A stretch of 27,328 bases of DNA, taken from 66-474 sp036279975 (GTDB lineage: Bacteria; Pseudomonadota; Gammaproteobacteria; Xanthomonadales; Rhodanobacteraceae). The DNA lies in the NCBI GenBank assembly GCA_036279975.1, contig DASURP010000003.1, positions 1 to 27,328 on the forward strand. The letters are read 5' to 3'. Both the position numbers and the translations under genes were made by a program. Positions 23,370-27,328 of the stretch are shown in pieces; position 1 is the first letter of the stretch; each line of letters begins with the position of its first letter. The notes under the pieces are model-generated. The model saw only the letters and a list, made by a program, of their open reading frames with translations. It did not search any database and had not been told where the DNA came from.

Positions 23370-24494
23370 CTACCCCGCCACAATCCCTCGCTCCTCGACA
23401 TACTCGACGACTTCCAGCCCGAATCCCGACAGGCCGACCAGCTTGCGCGGCGTGCCCAGCACGCGCAGGCGGCGCACCCCGAGGTCCGCCAGGATCTGGG
23501 CGCCGAGGCCCAACTGCCGCCACTCGCGCTGGACGCCGCGATTGCGCCCGGCGCGCGGCGCAGCGGGCGTCTCGCGGTTCAGGCGCGCCAGCAACGCCGC
23601 GGAATCCTCGCCCTGGGCCAGCACCACCACCACGCCGTGGCCTTCGCCCGCGATCCGGCGCAGCGCGGCGGTCATCGTCATGCCGAGATCGTCGCGCTCG
23701 AGGTGCAGCACGTCGGACAAGGTGTTGCGCACGTGCACCCGGGTCAGCACCGGCTTGCCGTCGTCGATCGCGCCGCGTGCCAGCGCGAAGTGCACGTCGC
23801 CCTGCAGGCGATCGCGCCATGCGACCAGCCGGAACGTGCCGAACTCGGTCGCGACGTCCGATTCGTGCACGCGCTCGATGGTCTTCTCGGTGGCGAGGCG
23901 GTGCCGGATCAGGTCGGCGACGCTGCCCAGCTTGAGGCCATGCCTCGTCGCAAAAGCTTCGAGGTCGGGACGCCGCGCCATCGAGCCGTCCTCGCGCAGG
24001 ATCTCGACCAGCACGCCCGCCGGATCGCAGCCCGCCAGTTGCGCCAGGTCCACCGCGGCTTCGGTGTGGCCGGCGCGGGACAGCACCCCGCCCGGCTGCG
24101 CCAGCAACGGAAACACATGGCCGGGCTGTACGAGATCGGACGGCTTCGCATCCGGTGCCACGGCAACCTGGATCGTGCGCGCGCGATCGTGCGCGGAGAT
24201 GCCGGTGGTAACGCCGTGCGCGGCCTCGATGGAAACCGTGAAGTTGGTGTGGTAAGCCGAGGCGTTGTCGCGCACCATCGGCTGCAAGCCGAGTTGCCGG
24301 CAATGCGCCTGGTCCAGCGCGAGGCAGATCAATCCGCGCCCCTCGCGTGCCATGAAGTTGATGTCTTCGGGCCGCACCTTGCCGGCCGCCATGATCAGGT
24401 CGCCCTCGTTCTCGCGATCCTCGTCATCCAGCATCACCACCATGCGCCCGGCGGCGATTTCGTCCAGCAGTTCCGGAATGGGAGAGAAACTCAT
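23370..24494 (-). CDS. ribBA: 3,4-dihydroxy-2-butanone-4-phosphate synthase with degenerate GTP cyclohydrolase II domain
   Basis: The N-terminal half (about residues 1-205) is RibB, which makes 3,4-dihydroxy-2-butanone 4-phosphate from ribulose 5-phosphate. It shows LDDEDRENEGDLIMAAGKV, FMAREGRGLICLAL, the region AHGVTTGISAHDRARTI, and PGHVFPLLAQPGGVL with AGHTEAAVDL. The C-terminal half resembles RibA in overall layout but has no cysteine at all, so the zinc site of GTP cyclohydrolase II is missing and it should not open GTP. This matches the RibBX form known from many proteobacteria. A separate ribA would then be needed elsewhere. The ATG at 24494 is preceded by a hairpin rather than a clear ribosome-binding site. 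Confidence 0.95.
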   Translation of the reverse strand: MSFSPIPELLDEIAAGRMVVMLDDEDRENEGDLIMAAGKVRPEDINFMAREGRGLICLALDQAHCRQLGLQPMVRDNASAYHTNFTVSIEAAHGVTTGISAHDRARTIQVAVAPDAKPSDLVQPGHVFPLLAQPGGVLSRAGHTEAAVDLAQLAGCDPAGVLVEILREDGSMARRPDLEAFATRHGLKLGSVADLIRHRLATEKTIERVHESDVATEFGTFRLVAWRDRLQGDVHFALARGAIDDGKPVLTRVHVRNTLSDVLHLERDDLGMTMTAALRRIAGEGHGVVVVLAQGEDSAALLARLNRETPAAPRAGRNRGVQREWRQLGLGAQILADLGVRRLRVLGTPRKLVGLSGFGLEVVEYVEERGIVAG

Positions 24495-24496
24495 CG

Positions 24497-24537
24497 GAGC
24501 GGGCTTTTGTTGAAAGTGCGGACATGGGTGCCCGCTC
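24497..24537 (-). promoter_or_regulatory. Stem-loop directly upstream of the ribBA start codon
   Basis: GAGCGGGC at 24497-24504 and GCCCGCTC at 24530-24537 form a perfect 8-bp stem with a 25-base loop. The arm nearest the gene ends two bases before the ribBA ATG and covers the place where a ribosome-binding site would be. It could limit ribBA translation or stabilise the ribE end; its function is unproven. Confidence 0.45.
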
Positions 24538-24550
24538 TTGGTTTACGCAA

Positions 24551-25150
24551 TCATGGATGATCGCAGGAATACAGCCGTTCGAGGTAACGCGCCAACAGGT
24601 CGACTTCAAGGTTGAGGCGGTCGCCCACGCGACGGTCGCCGAAATTGGTTTGTGCCAGCGTGTGGGGAATCAGGTTCATGCTGAAGCGGGCGCCATCGAC
24701 CCCATTGACGGTGAGACTGGCGCCGTCCACGCAGACCGAACCCTTGGCCGCGATGTAACGTGCGAGCGATGGCGGCGCCTCGACGGTCCAGCGTTGCGAG
24801 CGTGCGTCCGGCTGGACGGCCACGAGCGTGCCGACGCCATCGACATGGCCCGATACCAGGTGCCCGCCGAGGCGATCGGACAACCGCAACGCCTTTTCGA
24901 GGTTCACCCGCGCGCCTTCCCGCAAGCCGCCAAGCGTGGTCAGCGACAGCGTTTCGTTGGAAACATCGAACGCCAACGTGTCGCCCTCGCACGCGACCAT
25001 GGTCAGGCAGCAACCCGATACCGCGATGCTGTCGCCCAGCACGACGTCGGCCAGGCCGAGCCCCGGCGCAGCCACCACCAACCGCGCGTCGCCGCTGCGC
25101 GGCTCGACGCCGCGCACCCGCCCAACGGCTGCCACGATGCCGGTGAACAT
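24551..25150 (-). CDS. ribE: Riboflavin synthase alpha subunit
   Basis: RibE dismutates two lumazine molecules to riboflavin plus the pyrimidine intermediate. The 199-residue product has the classic MFTGIVAAVGRV start and two lumazine-binding repeats: about 1-95, with DSIAVSGCCLTMV and DVSNETLSLTTLGGL, and about 96-190, with GGHLVSGHVDGVG, GSVCVDGASLTVNGV and MNLIPHTLAQTNFG. The ATG at 25150 overlaps the stop of a 15-codon leader frame. It is the first gene after the FMN riboswitch. The symbol ribC is also used for this gene. Confidence 0.97.
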   Translation of the reverse strand: MFTGIVAAVGRVRGVEPRSGDARLVVAAPGLGLADVVLGDSIAVSGCCLTMVACEGDTLAFDVSNETLSLTTLGGLREGARVNLEKALRLSDRLGGHLVSGHVDGVGTLVAVQPDARSQRWTVEAPPSLARYIAAKGSVCVDGASLTVNGVDGARFSMNLIPHTLAQTNFGDRRVGDRLNLEVDLLARYLERLYSCDHP

Positions 25151-25197
25151 CAGGGTGTCCCCGGGAACGGGGCGGCGACCATGCAGGCGATGGACAT
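25150..25197 (-). CDS. Putative 15-residue leader peptide ahead of ribE
   Basis: An ATG at 25195-25197 opens a short frame encoding MSIACMVAAPFPGTP. Its TGA stop shares one base with the ribE ATG (TGATG). A good GGAG ribosome-binding site lies seven bases upstream, better than any site directly before ribE. Translation of ribE may therefore depend on re-initiation after this frame. It lies between the riboswitch and ribE. No homology is claimed; it could also be chance. Confidence 0.4.
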   Translation of the reverse strand: MSIACMVAAPFPGTP

Positions 25198-25272
25198 GAA
25201 CGTTCTCCGCAACGCAACGACGGGAACGGCTCCAAGGCGCGGGGCCGGCGCGGCGTGAAGGCGCGCGTCGGA

Positions 25273-25416
25273 CCGTCTTCTTTCATCCGGACTGTCACCG
25301 TCGGCCCCGGCATTCGACCGGATCTGCTGACCTCGCGACTGGCATCGCGAGCGCTCGCGGGCTCGTGTCCATCGGACACCTACCGCCGGTGGGGAATTGC
25401 ACCCCGCCCTGAAGAC
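25273..25416 (-). promoter_or_regulatory. FMN riboswitch (RFN element)
   Basis: On the minus strand the element begins GTCTTCAGGGCGGGGTGCAA and contains TTCCCCACCGGCGGT, then GAGCCCGCGAGCG, GATCCGGTCGAATGCCGGGG and CCGACGGTGACAGTCCGGAT, ending GAAAGAAGAC. The 5' GTCTTC and 3' GAAGAC pair to close the P1 helix, which sets the limits. All conserved blocks of the FMN aptamer are present. In Gram-negative bacteria such switches usually block translation when FMN is bound. The likely target is the ribosome-binding site before ribE or its leader frame. ribD lies upstream of the switch and is not under it. Confidence 0.96.
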
Positions 25417-25464
25417 GTACTGATTGCCGGCGCAAGCCGGCAACCGGATTATAGCGCCGCCGGC

Positions 25465-26685
25465 TCAGCCACCGGAATCCACTGGCCGCAGCAGCAGGCG
25501 CTGGTCGGGGCCGAACATTCGTCGATCCACGCTGCGCCAGTCGCGCCGGTCCGCCAGCGATGCCAGTGCCGGCAATTGCAGCAGCGGGCGTGCCGCATCG
25601 CCCAGCAGGGTTGGCGCGGTGTACACCAGCAGTTCATCGACCAGGCCCTGCTCGAACAATGCGCCGCACAAGGTCGGCCCGGCTTCCACCTGCAACTCGT
25701 TGCCCCCCCGCGCCGCCAGCAGGCGCAACGCCGCGCCAAGGTCGAGACGCCGGCCGTGCGCGTCCAGCGGCACCTCGGCGAGTTCGACCCTGGCGTGGCG
25801 ATCGTCCCGCACGCGTGTGCCGGGCGCATGCAGCACCAGCGTGGGCGCGCTGCCATCGAGCAGGTTCGCATGCAGGGCCAGGGCATCGAGGCGTGCATCC
25901 AGCACCACGCGCAATGGTCGAAACGGCTGCGCCTGTGAAAGGGGGTCAGAGTCATTTTTCGCCGGTTCGCCACCACTTCCGCGAATTTGCCGTAAAAAAC
26001 GACTCTGACCCCGGTTTCCTTCAAGAGCGGGCAGCCGCACCGTCAATCGCGGATCGTCCGCACGCGCGGTGCCGGCCCCGGCGAGGATGGCCGAGCTGCG
26101 TGCGCGCCAGCGCTGCACGTCGGCGCGCGCGGCTTCGCCGGTAATCCATTTCGATTCGCCATTGGCAAGCGCGGTGCGCCCATCCAGGCTCATCGCGAGT
26201 TTTATCCGCACCCACGGCCGGCCAAGCTCGAAGCGCGCGAAGAAGCCGCGGTTCAGATCGCGCGCGGCATCGCACATCAAGCCGGTTTCGACGGCAATGC
26301 CCGCCGTGCCCAACCGCCGGACGCCATCGCCGGCGACCTTTGGATTCGGATCCCCGGATGCCATCACGACGCGTGCAACGCCGGCTTGGAGCAGCGCGTC
26401 CGCGCAGGGCGGCGTGCGACCCTGGTGCGAGCACGGTTCCAGCGTCGTGTACACGGTCGCGCCGCGCGCACGCAAGCCCGCCTCGCGCAAGGCAAACACT
26501 TCCGCGTGCGGTCCGCCGGCCTGCCGATGCCAACCCTCGCCCACGACCTCGCCGCCATGCGCGATCACGCAACCCACGCGCGGGTTGGGCTGGGTCGTGA
26601 ACAGGCCGCGTTCGGCGAGCCGCAGCGCGCGGGCCATCATTGCGTGGTCGGTCGCGGAAAAACCGGGGTCAGAGTCATTTTGCAT
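25465..26685 (-). CDS. ribD: Bifunctional pyrimidine deaminase/reductase RibD, carrying two repeat-element insertions
   Basis: RibD deaminates and then reduces the pyrimidine product of GTP cyclohydrolase II, the second and third steps of riboflavin synthesis. The 406-residue product has the deaminase zinc motif (HAE at residues 60-62, and PCSHQGRTPPC with cysteines 85 and 94) and a reductase domain from about residue 155 (RIKLAMSLDGRTALANGESK, ITGEAARADVQRWRARSSAI). It is longer than usual. Residues 1-7 (MQNDSDP), including the ATG at 26685, are encoded by an inverted-repeat element. A second element adds about residues 220-250, including another KNDSDP. The first ATG outside the element is at MMARAL, residue 16. 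Reading frame and catalytic residues are intact. Confidence 0.95.
   Translation of the reverse strand: MQNDSDPGFSATDHAMMARALRLAERGLFTTQPNPRVGCVIAHGGEVVGEGWHRQAGGPHAEVFALREAGLRARGATVYTTLEPCSHQGRTPPCADALLQAGVARVVMASGDPNPKVAGDGVRRLGTAGIAVETGLMCDAARDLNRGFFARFELGRPWVRIKLAMSLDGRTALANGESKWITGEAARADVQRWRARSSAILAGAGTARADDPRLTVRLPALEGNRGQSRFLRQIRGSGGEPAKNDSDPLSQAQPFRPLRVVLDARLDALALHANLLDGSAPTLVLHAPGTRVRDDRHARVELAEVPLDAHGRRLDLGAALRLLAARGGNELQVEAGPTLCGALFEQGLVDELLVYTAPTLLGDAARPLLQLPALASLADRRDWRSVDRRMFGPDQRLLLRPVDSGG
25942..26012. mobile_element. 71-bp MITE/REP-like element with terminal inverted repeats, inside ribD
   Basis: The left arm GGGGTCAGAGTCATTTTT (25942-25959) and the right arm (25995-26012, the reverse complement with one mismatch) flank a 35-bp core. 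The arms match those of the element at 26665-26734, but the cores differ. The element is read in frame inside ribD. There is no transposase; it would be a non-autonomous element. Confidence 0.85.
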
Positions 26686-26734
26686 GTGTAATGCCCCTCG
26701 CCCGATGGGTCGGCTGAAAAATGACTCTGACCCC
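26665..26734. mobile_element. 70-bp MITE/REP-like element with terminal inverted repeats, at the ribD start
   Basis: The left arm GGGGTCAGAGTCATTTT (26665-26681) and its exact reverse complement at 26718-26734 flank a core of about 36 bp. The ribD ATG (26683-26685) and a GAGG-type ribosome-binding site lie in the core, and the left arm encodes the first residues of RibD. The other end lies 17 bp before the nrdR stop. Confidence 0.87.
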
Positions 26735-26756
26735 TCTCAGCGGGCCCCTCTCAGCG
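26731..26756. repeat. 12-bp direct duplication at the nrdR 3' end
   Basis: CCCCTCTCAGCG occurs at 26731-26742 and again at 26745-26756, two bases apart. One copy overlaps the end of the inverted-repeat element; the other contains the nrdR stop codon. Confidence 0.75.
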
Positions 26757-27275
26757 CTTCTTGTTCTTGTCGATCGGCACCACCGCGCCACCGATCAGCG
26801 GCAACTGGCCCTCGCCGGCGGGCAGCTCGTGTTCCAGCCGGTCGAGCTCCTCGCGGAAATCGGCGACATCCTCGAACGAGCGGTACACCGACGCATAACG
26901 CACGTAGCCGACGTGGTCGAGCTTGCGCAACTCGGCCATCACCAGCTCACCGATCCGGCGTGATGGCAACTCGCGTTCGGTACTGACCCGCAGCTGCCGT
27001 ACCACCGCGCGCACCGCGGCCTCGATGCGATCCTCGGTCACCGGCCGCTTGTGCAACGCGCGATCGAAACCGGTGCGCAGCTTGCGCGCGTCGAACGCCT
27101 CGCGCCGGCCGTCGCCCTTGATGATCGCAGGCAGTTTCAGCTCCACCGTCTCGATCGTCGAGAACCGCTCGCCGCACGACGGACATTCGCGGCGCCGGCG
27201 GATGGTCGAACCTTCCTCCGAAACGCGCGAATCGATCACGCGGGTGTCGATGTTCTGGCAGAAGGGGCAGTGCAT
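26751..27275 (-). CDS. nrdR: Transcriptional repressor NrdR
   Basis: NrdR represses ribonucleotide reductase genes in response to ATP/dATP. The 174-residue product has a four-cysteine zinc ribbon (MHCPFCQ and ECPSCGERF) at residues 1-36 and an ATP-cone domain at about 48-138, with VELKLPAIIKGDGRREAFDA, TGFDRALHKRPV and VGYVRYASVYRSFEDVADF. The ATG at 27275 starts at the first zinc-ribbon residues; an upstream in-frame start would add 16 non-family residues. No strong ribosome-binding site is seen, and two heptads (GGAACTC GGGACCC, 27280-27293) lie in its place. It heads the nrdR-ribD-ribE layout common in gammaproteobacteria. Confidence 0.97.
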   Translation of the reverse strand: MHCPFCQNIDTRVIDSRVSEEGSTIRRRRECPSCGERFSTIETVELKLPAIIKGDGRREAFDARKLRTGFDRALHKRPVTEDRIEAAVRAVVRQLRVSTERELPSRRIGELVMAELRKLDHVGYVRYASVYRSFEDVADFREELDRLEHELPAGEGQLPLIGGAVVPIDKNKKR

Positions 27276-27328
27276 TGCCGGAACTCGGGACCCGCCTAGC
27301 CGTAAACCGGAAATTTCGCGCACTGCGC

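Overview
The window is chromosomal, GC-rich DNA from a gammaproteobacterium, most likely of the order Xanthomonadales (Xanthomonas, Lysobacter or Rhodanobacter relatives). The evidence is gene order, protein sequence character, the absence of murD from an otherwise complete division and cell-wall cluster, and GGGACTC-type heptad repeats of the kind familiar from that order. The genus cannot be fixed from this window. No phage, insertion sequence with a transposase, CRISPR array or tRNA was seen.

Region 1 (1-15440, all minus strand) is the dcw cluster. Read in transcription order it is mraZ, rsmH, ftsL, ftsI, murE, murF, mraY, ftsW, murG, murC, ddl, ftsQ, ftsA and the first 218 codons of ftsZ. 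Most junctions are ATGA or GTGA stop/start overlaps, so the genes are probably translationally coupled. A strong sigma70 promoter followed by three 10-bp-spaced MraZ boxes opens the cluster. The products make lipid II (MurE, MurF, MraY, MurG, MurC, Ddl) and build the septal machine (FtsL, FtsI, FtsW, FtsQ, FtsA, FtsZ). The ftsA-ftsZ spacer is packed with stem-loops.

Region 2 (15441-20305) holds a possible coding relic, the RNase P RNA gene (rnpB) and rsmI on the minus strand. Divergent from them on the plus strand are lpoA, yraN and dolP, the conserved 'yra' neighbourhood without diaA. A 650-bp non-coding stretch with a REP-type pair follows.

Region 3 (20306-27328) has a plus-strand uracil-DNA-glycosylase-like gene converging on a minus-strand riboflavin operon: nrdR, ribD, FMN riboswitch, ribE, ribBA, ribH, nusB, thiL, pgpA. 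The riboswitch lies after ribD, so it can control ribE and the genes downstream but not ribD.

The most unusual content is small repeat elements that have become part of essential genes. Two heptad elements, each with four heptads facing four inverted heptads, encode about 49 internal residues of MurE and the C-terminal tail of Ddl. Two 70-71 bp elements with 17-18 bp terminal inverted repeats lie in ribD: one supplies its start codon and first residues, the other an internal insertion.
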